Assembly: GCA_028689655.1 (NCBI GenBank)
Contig: JAQVCT010000019.1
Coordinates: forward strand, 1-51,289
Direction of reading: 5' to 3'
Length of the DNA stretch: 51,289 nt
DNA from: Lachnospiraceae bacterium
GTDB lineage: Bacteria > Bacillota > Clostridia > Lachnospirales > Lachnospiraceae
In this document: positions 16,851 through 25,551 of the stretch, one piece after another
How the letters are laid out: every line of letters starts with the position of its first letter
Numbering within the stretch: the first letter of the stretch is position 1
Made by a program: the position numbers and the translations under genes
The notes under the pieces: model-generated
What the model was told of the DNA's origin: nothing
What the model saw: the letters and a program-made list of their open reading frames with translations, nothing else
The model's database searches: none

Positions 16851-17783
16851 TTGGGGAAGAAGAAAAAAGAAAAAGTGGAATTTCGTTATTATGAGATTCC
16901 ACAGAATGAACCTCTGTTGGCTAGAATGGGGGATATGTGGATTATGGAATATGGATGGCAGGTAGATTTTCTTCATTTTCATAATCTGCTGGAGATAGGT
17001 TATTGCTACTATGGAGAAGGGGACATGGTATTTGATGATACCGTATGTCGTTTTGGAAGTGGAGCAATCACCTCTATTCCAGCCAATTATATTCATACCA
17101 CCAACAGCGATGAAGGTACGCTTGGAAGCTGGGAATATCTTTTTATTGATGTAGAGGATACGATCAATACCTTTTATAAGGATAATCTGACATTTGCCCA
17201 GGAGATAATTAAGAGTATCAATAAACGGGCGTTTCTGATATGGGAAGAAAAGAATGAAACGCTGGGTGAAATTATAAAAATTATATTCCGGGAAGTCAGG
17301 GATAAGAAGAAATTTTATCTGGAAGGAATCAGAGGCTTGGTACTTCCGCTTTTAATGGAAATTGCAAGGATAAATGAGGCTTCGCCCAACAAGGTAAATA
17401 ACCGTGTCACCAATGTGATGCAGATAGGTCCGGCACTGGACTATGTGAGTCTGTTCTACTATCGTGATATTAAGGTATGTGAGCTGGCGGCTTCCTGTCA
17501 TATGAGTGAATCCTATTTTCGAAAAATATTTGAGATCTGCATGAATATGACACCACTGGAATATACGAATATGATACGTATACAGAAGGCCTGCGATTTT
17601 ATGAAAAAAAGTCAGGATTCTATGTCGATGATAGCCCAGAAAGTCGGGTTTGAAACACAGACTACCTTTAATAGAAATTTCAAAAAGTTTCTTGGAACAA
17701 CGCCTTATCAATGGAAAAATCATCCAGATAATTATGAAGGAAAATTACTTAATTTTAAAATATCTGCCCAAAAAGGATGCTGA
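16851..17783 (+). CDS. AraC-family transcriptional regulator
   Basis: A 310-residue regulator likely to control this glycan locus. Residues 15-115 form a cupin-type sugar-sensing domain (HFHNLLEIGYCYYGEGDMVF). Residues 205-300 hold two helix-turn-helix motifs (VCELAASCHMSESYFRKIF and MSMIAQKVGFETQTTFNRNF). The start is taken as TTG 16851 because a TAGGAG lies 7 bases upstream, straddling the mannosidase stop; the ATG at 16785 lies inside the mannosidase gene without a ribosome site. The TGA stop is inside a terminator hairpin. The effector is unknown, probably a mannose- or galactose-containing oligosaccharide. Confidence 0.9.
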   Translation: MGKKKKEKVEFRYYEIPQNEPLLARMGDMWIMEYGWQVDFLHFHNLLEIGYCYYGEGDMVFDDTVCRFGSGAITSIPANYIHTTNSDEGTLGSWEYLFIDVEDTINTFYKDNLTFAQEIIKSINKRAFLIWEEKNETLGEIIKIIFREVRDKKKFYLEGIRGLVLPLLMEIARINEASPNKVNNRVTNVMQIGPALDYVSLFYYRDIKVCELAASCHMSESYFRKIFEICMNMTPLEYTNMIRIQKACDFMKKSQDSMSMIAQKVGFETQTTFNRNFKKFLGTTPYQWKNHPDNYEGKLLNFKISAQKGC

Positions 17784-17797
17784 AAAGCATTCTTTTT
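17770..17797 (+). terminator. Terminator overlapping the AraC gene stop
   Basis: A 12-base-pair stem with one G-T pair (arms AAAAAGGATGCT and AGCATTCTTTTT) closed by a GAAA loop. The right arm supplies the T-tract. Confidence 0.8.
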
Positions 17798-17861
17798 GTT
17801 TATATAAAATCAAAAATGCATATTTTAGAAACAAATATGAAAACATAGAAAAAAATACAAC

Positions 17862-17870
17862 TGCTATAAT
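17862..17870 (+). promoter_or_regulatory. Probable extended -10 promoter of the transporter-lacZ operon
   Basis: TGCTATAAT, a perfect -10 with the TG extension. The -35 region is weak (AACATA at 17 bases), suggesting dependence on an activator, plausibly the AraC protein encoded just upstream. Confidence 0.5.
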
Positions 17871-17996
17871 ACAAAGCAGGAAATGACAAGGAAAAGATGC
17901 ACAGAATTGTCGTTTACGCACACAAACCAATGGAAAAACAAGTGCATAAAAACGGAGGAAAAGTTGAAAGTGCCAAGGGCGCGGATAGGAGACAAA

Positions 17997-19331
17997 ATGA
18001 AAAGAAAAGTTATGGCAATCGTATTAGCAACTGCTATGGCAGCAGGACTGACAGGATGCGGAGCAGCATCTGCCCCAACAGAAGTGAAGACAGAAACGGA
18101 AACAGAGGCAGCAACACAAACAGCGGCAGCAGGTGAGAACACATTAACCGTATGGTGCTGGGACCCGGCATTTAATATTTATGCCATGGAACAGGCGGGA
18201 GAAATCTATCAGGAAAGTCATCCGGAATTTACCCTGAATGTAATTGAAACACCTGCGACAGATGCGCAGACGAAGTTGACCACAGCAGCTACCTCAGGAG
18301 ATCTTAGCACATTACCGGATATTATATTAATTAATGACAGTGCATTTCAGAAAAATGTAATCAGTTATCCCGATGTATTTGTGGATTTAACAGATTCCGG
18401 AATAGATTTTACGAAATTTGGTCCAGCCAAAGTAACCAATTCCGTAGTAAATGGTAAAAACTATGGGGTACCTTTTGATAATGGAGCAGTAGTAAACGCA
18501 ATCAGAACCGATGTAATCCAGGAAGCAGGCTATACCATCGATGATTTCACAGACATTACCTGGGATAACTATATTACATTAGGTAAGGACGTATTAGCAA
18601 AAACAGGAAAACCAATGCTTTCCATGCAGGCAGGTGAATCTGACTTAGTTTCCATGATACTTCAATCAGCAGGTGGAAGCATGTTTGATGCAGAAGGCAA
18701 TCCAACGATTGTTAATAATGAGTTACTGGTAAAAGCAATGGATGTTTATGCAGAATTAGTAAAATCAGGAGTATTGGTAGAAGTAAACGATTGGGATCAA
18801 TATGTGGGTGGATTAACCAGTGGTAATGTAGCAAGTGTAATTAATGGCTGTTGGATTCTGGCATCTGTGCAGACAGCAGAGGATCAGGCGGGTAATTGGG
18901 CTGTTACAGATATGCCAAAATTAGATGGGGTAGAAGGTGCTACAAATTACTCTAATAACGGCGGTTCAAGCTGGGGAATTACAACAAACTGTAAGGATAC
19001 AGCATTGGCATTTGACTTTATGGCAAGCACATTCGCAGGAAGTGTGCAGCTGTATGAAACGATTCTTCCAAAATCAGGAGCATTGGCAACTTATCTGCCG
19101 GCAGCGGATAGTGAAGTGTATGGAGAAGGCCAGGAATTCTTTGGAGGTCAGCCAATCTATGCAACGATTACAGAGTTTGCAGGTAAAGTACCAAGTATTA
19201 ATACCGGAGTATATTACTATGAAGCAAGAGATGCAGTTTCGACCGCATTGAGTAACGTGATTGCAGGTGCGGATATTAATGCAGAATTAAAGAATGCTCA
19301 GGATACAGTATCCTTCCAAATGGGCAAATAG
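17997..19331 (+). CDS. Sugar ABC transporter substrate-binding lipoprotein
   Basis: Extracytoplasmic lipoprotein that captures the oligosaccharide for import. The start chosen is ATG 17997, with AGGAG 6 bases upstream. It gives a classic lipoprotein signal: MKRKVMAIVLATAMAAGLTGC, cleaved before the lipidated Cys. A threonine/glutamate-rich linker follows. The mature part is a family 1 solute-binding protein (NTLTVWCWDPAFNIYAMEQA, later GGSSWGITTNCKDTALAFDF). Mature length of about 420 residues is normal. A longer reading from 17883 or TTG 17964 would bury the signal peptide. Two permease genes follow. Confidence 0.93.
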   Translation: MKRKVMAIVLATAMAAGLTGCGAASAPTEVKTETETEAATQTAAAGENTLTVWCWDPAFNIYAMEQAGEIYQESHPEFTLNVIETPATDAQTKLTTAATSGDLSTLPDIILINDSAFQKNVISYPDVFVDLTDSGIDFTKFGPAKVTNSVVNGKNYGVPFDNGAVVNAIRTDVIQEAGYTIDDFTDITWDNYITLGKDVLAKTGKPMLSMQAGESDLVSMILQSAGGSMFDAEGNPTIVNNELLVKAMDVYAELVKSGVLVEVNDWDQYVGGLTSGNVASVINGCWILASVQTAEDQAGNWAVTDMPKLDGVEGATNYSNNGGSSWGITTNCKDTALAFDFMASTFAGSVQLYETILPKSGALATYLPAADSEVYGEGQEFFGGQPIYATITEFAGKVPSINTGVYYYEARDAVSTALSNVIAGADINAELKNAQDTVSFQMGK

Positions 19332-19391
19332 TACACTTGTCAGAGTATGGCTATTGACAGGGCGAAGGATTAGATCTAGGAGGACATCTAA

Positions 19392-20285
19392 GTGAATAGA
19401 CGGAAGAAAAAAATGATGTTAAAAGAGAAACAAAATTTAACTGGCTGGGGCTTTTTAGCCCCTGCCACACTTATGATAGCTGTTATGAGTTTTTATCCAA
19501 TGTTTAGAGCATTGATACTTTCTTTTAAAACGGGTATTGGAACAGGAATGACCTGGTCAGGATTGTATAATTATACGCGTATGTTTCAAGATGGTGTATT
19601 TATGCAGGCATTAAAAAATAATTTCATTTATTTGATCATACAGGTGCCAATTATGCTGATTTTGGCGTTGGTACTTGCAACCATGCTGAATGATAGAAGT
19701 TTAAAATGTAAGGGATTGTTCCGAACGGCGATTTTCCTGCCATGTGCAACATCGCTGGTTTCTTATGCAATTATTTTTCGCTCTTTATTTGCAGTGGATG
19801 GATTCTTTAACACCTTTTTGGTAAAAGCAGGAATTTTGGAAACAGGATACAATTTTCTGGGGAATCCAACGAGTGCGAGAATTGTCATTATTCTCGCCTT
19901 AATATGGAGATGGACCGGATATAACATGGTGTTCTATTTATCAGGATTGCAGAATATTGAGTATTCGGTATATGAAGCGGCGAAGATTGACGGAGCTTCT
20001 CCGTTTACAATCTTTTGGAAAATAACAGCACCCTTGTTAAAACCAACGATTTTATTAACCGCAATTATATCTACCAATGGAACCCTTCAATTATTTGATG
20101 AATCTGTGAATTTAACCAATGGCGGACCAGCCAATTCCACCATCACTATGTCCCACTATATTTACAATATGTCTTTTAAATATGTACCTAATTTTGGGTA
20201 TGCGGCAGCGATGTCATTTCTGATTTTGATCCTGGTAGCAGTACTGGCATTTGTACAGATGAAAGTAGGTGACAAGCGTGATTAA
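19392..20285 (+). CDS. Sugar ABC transporter permease, MalF/UgpA type
   Basis: Inner-membrane subunit of 297 residues with about six helices, starting LAPATLMIAVMSFYPMFRAL. The EAA loop that docks the ATPase reads YEAAKIDGASPFTIFWKI near residue 195. It starts with GTG 19392 preceded by AGGAGGA at 9 bases. The gene overlaps the second permease by eight bases. No ATPase gene lies in the operon; such systems usually share a genome-wide MsmK/UgpC-type ATPase. Confidence 0.93.
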   Translation: MNRRKKKMMLKEKQNLTGWGFLAPATLMIAVMSFYPMFRALILSFKTGIGTGMTWSGLYNYTRMFQDGVFMQALKNNFIYLIIQVPIMLILALVLATMLNDRSLKCKGLFRTAIFLPCATSLVSYAIIFRSLFAVDGFFNTFLVKAGILETGYNFLGNPTSARIVIILALIWRWTGYNMVFYLSGLQNIEYSVYEAAKIDGASPFTIFWKITAPLLKPTILLTAIISTNGTLQLFDESVNLTNGGPANSTITMSHYIYNMSFKYVPNFGYAAAMSFLILILVAVLAFVQMKVGDKRD

Positions 20286-21084
20286 ATTTAAGAGTGGAAT
20301 GCGATATATATTTTTGTCCATTGTTTCTTTCCTGTCAGTGTTTCCATTGCTGTGGATGGTAATGGCAGCAACCAATAAAAGCATTGATGTATCCAGGGGC
20401 AGATTATTACCAGGTACTGAGCTGGTAACAAATTTTAAGAATTTATTAGCAAGTCAGAATGTAATGGGAGCTATGATAAATTCCTTTAAATATGCAATAG
20501 TTTTGACAATTTTATCATTATTCATATGCTCTTTGGCGGGCTATGGCTTTGAAATTTATCATGATAAAGGAAAAGATTTTGTCATGTCCATTATTCTTCT
20601 GGCAATGATGGTACCCTTTGCTGCAACTATGATTCCTTTATTTCAGATGTTCTCAAAGGCGAAATTACTGAATTCTACAGCAGGTTTCATCCTGCCGACG
20701 ATATCGGTGCCCTTCTTAATCATGTTATTCAGACAGAGTGCACGTTCCTTTCCACATGATATTATCGAGGCAGCGAGAATTGAAGGACTAAATGAATTTC
20801 AGATATTTTATAAAATGTTTTTTCCAACGATGCGGTCTACATACGCAGCAGCCATGACCATTACATTTATGAATGCGTGGAACAGTTATTTGTGGCCGAA
20901 GGTTATAATGACAGATGAAAAAAGTATGACGATGCCAATGCTGGTTGCAAACCTGACTGAAGGATATGTAACAGATTATGGAATGTTGATGGTGGGCGTA
21001 CTGTTATGTACGATTCCCACGATTATCGTATTCTTCCTGCTGCAGAAGAGCTTTGCAGAAGGTATAACCGGAGCCGTAAAATAG
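20278..21084 (+). CDS. Sugar ABC transporter permease, MalG/UgpE type
   Basis: Second membrane subunit, 268 residues from GTG 20278 (GTG 20269 is possible but has a poorer ribosome site). Six membrane helices are visible, the first in YIFLSIVSFLSVFPLLWMVM. The EAA loop is IIEAARIEGLNEFQIFYKM near residue 161. It pairs with the upstream permease to form the channel. The C-terminal LLQKSFAEGITGAVK is typical of this subunit. The lacZ gene follows after 20 bases. Confidence 0.93.
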   Translation: MIKFKSGMRYIFLSIVSFLSVFPLLWMVMAATNKSIDVSRGRLLPGTELVTNFKNLLASQNVMGAMINSFKYAIVLTILSLFICSLAGYGFEIYHDKGKDFVMSIILLAMMVPFAATMIPLFQMFSKAKLLNSTAGFILPTISVPFLIMLFRQSARSFPHDIIEAARIEGLNEFQIFYKMFFPTMRSTYAAAMTITFMNAWNSYLWPKVIMTDEKSMTMPMLVANLTEGYVTDYGMLMVGVLLCTIPTIIVFFLLQKSFAEGITGAVK

Positions 21085-21104
21085 TAGAGGAGAAATAGAT
21101 ATTT

Positions 21105-24100
21105 ATGCAGCAATTTGATTATAACAAAATAAAAGATCCCGGCTATTTTTCACAGAATAGATTAAAGGCACATTCCGACCATGTGTATTATGCATCTATA
21201 GAAGAGATGTATGAAGACAGCAGTAGTTTTTATTATCCCCTTAATGGTCTCTGGAAGTTTGCTTATGCGAAAAATATAGATTCTTCCATAAAAGGATTTG
21301 AAAAATGGGATTATGATACAAAAGCATGGGATGATATTCATGTTCCGGCACACATTCAGATGGAGGGCTATGATGCCCCACAATACGTGAATGTGCAGTA
21401 TCCATGGGACGGAAGAGAACAGATAGAACCGGGAGAGATCCCGACACAGTTCAATCCGGTTGCAAGCTACGTGAAATATTTCACATTGCCCAAAAGCCTG
21501 CAGGAAGCGCCTGTTTATATCTCTTTTCAAGGAGTGGAAAGTGGAATGGCACTGTGGTTAAATGGAGAATTTGTAGGATATAGCGAAGACAGTTTTACAC
21601 CGTCAGAGTTTGATTTGACCCCTTTTCTGGTAAAAGGAGTTAATAAGATAGCCCTACAGGTCTTTAAGTGGACCAGTGGAAGCTGGTGTGAGGATCAGGA
21701 TTTTTTTCGATTTTCAGGGATTTTTAGAAATGTTTATCTTTTTACAGTTCCAAAGGTACATATTTATGATTTAAAGATTCAAACACTGCTAAATGACCGT
21801 TTTGACAAAGCTGATTTGGATATACAGGTAATTGCAACCCAAAAAGGTACTATAAGCTTCACCTTATTGGAGCAGGACCAGGTAATAAAAACACTGGAAG
21901 CAGCATTGGATACCCAGGGGCATTATGTGATGAAGGTCCATAAGCCAAAGCTTTGGAGCGCAGAGGAACCCAATCTTTATCAACTGCTGATTCAAGTAAA
22001 GGATGAAAAAGATGTTGTGGTAGAAGTTATGCAGCAGCAGGTAGGATTCCGCAGATTTGAAATCAGGGATAGCCTAATGCTGTTAAATGGTAAAAGGATT
22101 GTCATAAAGGGTGTAAACCGCCATGAGTTCAGTTCCAGAACAGGGCGTGTGGTATCAGAGGAAGACCTCATTCAAGACCTTGTAACAATTAAGAAAAACA
22201 ACATGAATGCAATTCGCACCAGTCATTATCCCAATAACAGTAAGCTGTATGAATTATGTGACAGCTATGGAATCTATTTGATGGATGAAAATAATCTGGA
22301 AACTCATGGAATCTGGGACGGTATTCCGAAAGGACGTGCAGACATTAGTACCGCAGTGCCGGGAGATAAAGAGGAATGGCTTCCGATGCTGTTAGACAGA
22401 GTAAATTCCATGTACCAAAGAGATAAAAACCATCCTTCTATTCTGATATGGTCTTGCGGAAATGAGGCTTTTGGCGGGAAGGATATCTATAGGATGTCAC
22501 AAAAACTCCGTGCATTGGATGGTACAAGACCGATACATTATGAAGGAATCTTTAATGACAGAAGATATAATGACACCAGTGATATTGAGAGCAGGATGTA
22601 TCCACATGTAAGTGAAATTCAGGAGTTTTTACAAAAGGACAGAAGAAAGCCATTTCTATGCTGCGAATATATGCATGCGATGGGCAATTCATGTGGTGGA
22701 ATGCATAAGTATACCGATTTGACAGATACGGAACCTCTGTTTCAGGGAGGCTTCATATGGGATTATATTGACCAGTCTATCACCAAAAAAGACAGATATG
22801 GAAAAGAATTTCAGGCATATGGAGGAGATTTTGATGATCATCCATGTGATTATAATTTTAGTGGAAATGGCATTGTATATGGTGGAAACCGTGATGCTTC
22901 TCCCAAAATGCAAACCATAAAATATAATTATCAGAATATAGCGATCCAGGTAGATGCCGCTGAAAATAAGGTGTTTATCCAGAATAAAAATTTATTTGTA
23001 AATACCAATACATTTGCCTGTATGGTTACATTACAGAAAAATGGAAAAGTAATCCATACATTACCCCTGGAAGTTGACATTGATCCGCTTAGCGAGAAAG
23101 AATACCGTCTGCCGCTGTTGAAACAGAAACGGGGTGGTGAATATACGGTGACGGTATCCTTCTTATTAAAAGAGGATACCATATGGGCTGCAAAAGGTCA
23201 TGAAGTTGCCTTTGGACAAAACAGCTATCAGATACCCTTACAGGAAAAGGAAAAAATAAGACTTCAGGAAGAAAAAGATCTGTGCAGACAGCCTCTTGAA
23301 GTGATACAGGGGAAACTGAATGTTGGTATAAAAGGTGGAAATTTTGATGTATTGTTTTCTACGTTAAATGGTGGGTTGGTGTCGTATCGTTATGCAGGAG
23401 TTGAGATGATAAAGGCAATACCCAAACCCAATTTCTGGAGAGCACCTGTTGATAATGACTATGGCAGTAATATGCCGGCATACTTATCACAATGGAAAAT
23501 TGCAAGTATGTATTTGACTCATAAGAATAAGGATGAGGATAAAATGATCCCTAAGGTAGAGAAGCGAGAAGAGTCTGTGAAAGTGACTTTTACTTATTAT
23601 CTGCCCACTACACCTGCCAGTGAATGTATGTTATCTTATGAAGTAATGGAAGATGGCAGGATTGCAACAAAGCTGATATATGAACCGACAGAGGATATGG
23701 GAGAAATGCCTGAGTTTGGAGTCATATTCAAATTTGATGCAGATTATAAGGAACTGGAATGGTATGGAATGGGACCGGAAGAAACGTATGGCGACCGGCA
23801 AAGAGGAAGTAAATTAGGAATTTACCACAATCAGGTGGAGGATAATGTAGCAAAATATCTGGTACCTCAGGAAAGTGGAAATAAGGTGGGGGTACGCTAT
23901 GCAAAAATCACCAATGGAAAAGGCAGGGGAATATGTTTTACAGGAGATAAAATGAACTTCTCCGCATTACCTTACACGCCCCATGAAGTTGAAAATGCCA
24001 TGCATTCTTTTGAACTTCCCCAGATTCACTATACAGTGGTTCGTGTATCCCGGAAGCAAATGGGAATCGCCGGGGAGGATAGCTGGGGAACACGCCCGGA

Positions 24101-24164
24101 GCAAAAGTATATGCTGAATGCATCAAAAAAAATGGAATTTGAGTTTAGCTTTAAAGGCATATAA
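21105..24164 (+). CDS. lacZ: GH2 beta-galactosidase (LacZ type)
   Basis: Hydrolyses terminal beta-galactose. The 1019-residue protein has the full LacZ layout: jelly-roll sugar-binding domain (GVESGMALWLNGEFVGYSED), immunoglobulin-like domains, TIM barrel with NRHEFSSRTGRV, acid/base Glu454 in SCGNEAFGG, nucleophile Glu521 in CCEYMHAMGNS, and a C-terminal small-chain beta domain (WYGMGPEETYGDR near residue 885). There is no signal peptide, so it is cytoplasmic. Together with the mannosidase and importer it suggests use of a galactose- and mannose-containing glycan, such as complex N-glycan fragments. A terminator follows. Confidence 0.96.
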   Translation: MQQFDYNKIKDPGYFSQNRLKAHSDHVYYASIEEMYEDSSSFYYPLNGLWKFAYAKNIDSSIKGFEKWDYDTKAWDDIHVPAHIQMEGYDAPQYVNVQYPWDGREQIEPGEIPTQFNPVASYVKYFTLPKSLQEAPVYISFQGVESGMALWLNGEFVGYSEDSFTPSEFDLTPFLVKGVNKIALQVFKWTSGSWCEDQDFFRFSGIFRNVYLFTVPKVHIYDLKIQTLLNDRFDKADLDIQVIATQKGTISFTLLEQDQVIKTLEAALDTQGHYVMKVHKPKLWSAEEPNLYQLLIQVKDEKDVVVEVMQQQVGFRRFEIRDSLMLLNGKRIVIKGVNRHEFSSRTGRVVSEEDLIQDLVTIKKNNMNAIRTSHYPNNSKLYELCDSYGIYLMDENNLETHGIWDGIPKGRADISTAVPGDKEEWLPMLLDRVNSMYQRDKNHPSILIWSCGNEAFGGKDIYRMSQKLRALDGTRPIHYEGIFNDRRYNDTSDIESRMYPHVSEIQEFLQKDRRKPFLCCEYMHAMGNSCGGMHKYTDLTDTEPLFQGGFIWDYIDQSITKKDRYGKEFQAYGGDFDDHPCDYNFSGNGIVYGGNRDASPKMQTIKYNYQNIAIQVDAAENKVFIQNKNLFVNTNTFACMVTLQKNGKVIHTLPLEVDIDPLSEKEYRLPLLKQKRGGEYTVTVSFLLKEDTIWAAKGHEVAFGQNSYQIPLQEKEKIRLQEEKDLCRQPLEVIQGKLNVGIKGGNFDVLFSTLNGGLVSYRYAGVEMIKAIPKPNFWRAPVDNDYGSNMPAYLSQWKIASMYLTHKNKDEDKMIPKVEKREESVKVTFTYYLPTTPASECMLSYEVMEDGRIATKLIYEPTEDMGEMPEFGVIFKFDADYKELEWYGMGPEETYGDRQRGSKLGIYHNQVEDNVAKYLVPQESGNKVGVRYAKITNGKGRGICFTGDKMNFSALPYTPHEVENAMHSFELPQIHYTVVRVSRKQMGIAGEDSWGTRPEQKYMLNASKKMEFEFSFKGI

Positions 24165-24188
24165 AAGTAATAGAACAAAAGGTAGGAG

Positions 24189-24240
24189 AATCGGAATTCT
24201 TATACGGCCATGCAGGTCTATGGGAACTCCGATTTTTTTC
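24189..24240 (+). terminator. Terminator of the glycan operon
   Basis: Arms AATCGGA and TCCGATT enclose a long, partly paired loop and are followed by seven T residues. Confidence 0.65.
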
Positions 24241-24344
24241 ACAAATTCTGAATTAGTACAAGTGATTTCTGAACTTATGTCTATTCTATTTATCCACCCC
24301 CGCAGGACGATCCATGTACTAATTACAAAACAAACCGAAATATT

Positions 24345-24373
24345 TTGACTTCCCATACAAAAAATAATATAAT
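24345..24373 (+). promoter_or_regulatory. Strong vegetative promoter of the glyoxalase-fold gene
   Basis: TTGACT, a 17-base spacer and a perfect TATAAT, about 65 bases before the start codon. Confidence 0.75.
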
Positions 24374-24439
24374 AAATAATGTATTTCTAAAACTTTGTAC
24401 TTTTTTAGAAAAAATTGAGAAAAACAGGAGTGTAAAACG

Positions 24440-24811
24440 ATGAAGTTTACCTTTGCACATAACAATTTTAATATAGTAGATCTGGAAAAATCCCTTGCAT
24501 TTTACAGTGAAGCACTGGGACTGCAGGAAGATCACAGAAAAGAAAGCGCTGATGGAAGCTTTATCCTGGTATATCTGGGAGATGGGAAGACCTCACACCT
24601 TTTAGAGCTCACATGGCTTCGTGACTGGGAGAAAGAGAATTACAATCTGGGTGACAATGAATTTCATCTGGCTTTTGAGGTGGATAATATGGAGGAAGCC
24701 CATGCATTACATAAGAAGATGGGATGCATCTGCTATGAGAATCCAGGTATGGGTATTTACTTTATCGCTAATCCCGACGGATACTGGCTTGAAATCGTGC
24801 CGGCAAAGTAA
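24440..24811 (+). CDS. Glyoxalase/VOC-superfamily protein, GloA-like
   Basis: A 123-residue metal-dependent VOC-fold protein that resembles lactoylglutathione lyase. It starts FAHNNFNIVDLEKSLAFYSEALGL, and the C-terminal part has FIANPDGYWLEIVPAK, with the Glu that usually ligates the metal; HLLELTW and EFHLAFEV supply the other candidate ligands. Clostridia generally lack glutathione, so the true thiol or substrate is uncertain. It has its own strong promoter and is not obviously part of the flanking operons. Confidence 0.85.
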   Translation: MKFTFAHNNFNIVDLEKSLAFYSEALGLQEDHRKESADGSFILVYLGDGKTSHLLELTWLRDWEKENYNLGDNEFHLAFEVDNMEEAHALHKKMGCICYENPGMGIYFIANPDGYWLEIVPAK

Positions 24812-24957
24812 AACAGTCCCAAATATCAAATAAGCAGGATATAAGTGGGAATAATAAGCGTTATACATGTAAAATACGGTAAGCAGAATGATAAATGAGC
24901 AACATAAAATAAAAGGGATAAGATGACGGAATATACGTCAGAAAGAAAGGCAAGAAT

Positions 24958-25482
24958 ATGAAAAAGTTAGAAGAATATGTGAGAAGCATACCGGATTTCC
25001 CGGAAAAAGGAATTATTTTCAGAGACGTTACCAGTGTATTACAGGATGCAGATGGACTGCACCTTGCCATTGATACCATGCAGGATCTCATCAAAGATCT
25101 TGACTTTGATGTGGTAGTGGGACCGGAATCCAGAGGATTTATCTTCGGCACACCAATCGCCTATAACACCGGAAAGCCTTTTGTACTGATCCGTAAGAAA
25201 GGAAAACTTCCATGTGAGACTGTGGAAAAGGAATATGATCTGGAATATGGCACAGCTATCATTGAGATGCATAAGGATTCTATCAAGCCAGGACAGAAAG
25301 TACTGATCGTGGATGATCTTATCGCCACAGGCGGTACCACGGAGGCGATGATTCAACTCATCGAATCTCTTGGAGGAGAAGTGGTCGGCGTGGTAGTATT
25401 GATGGAGTTAGCCGGATTAAAAGGAAGAGAAAAATTATCAAAATATCGTTTGGAATCAGCAATTTGTTATCCGGGGAAATAG
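24958..25482 (+). CDS. apt: Adenine phosphoribosyltransferase
   Basis: Salvages adenine to AMP using PRPP. The 174-residue protein shows the standard features: IPDFPEKGIIFRDVTSVL near the N-terminus, GPESRGFIFGTPIAY, and the PRPP loop VLIVDDLIATGGTTEAM at residues 117-133. In clostridia apt is commonly placed next to relA, as here. The start has GAAAGGCAAG upstream at normal distance. Confidence 0.96.
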   Translation: MKKLEEYVRSIPDFPEKGIIFRDVTSVLQDADGLHLAIDTMQDLIKDLDFDVVVGPESRGFIFGTPIAYNTGKPFVLIRKKGKLPCETVEKEYDLEYGTAIIEMHKDSIKPGQKVLIVDDLIATGGTTEAMIQLIESLGGEVVGVVVLMELAGLKGREKLSKYRLESAICYPGK

Positions 25483-25551
25483 CTTGGAAACAAACTTTTG
25501 AAGTGTAGGAAGTTTATAGATTGACACAAATTATGATGAGTGGTGATTCTT

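Noticed and set aside
22689..22913. 74-codon minus-strand frame within lacZ
   Set aside because: Antisense to the LacZ nucleophile region; no independent support.
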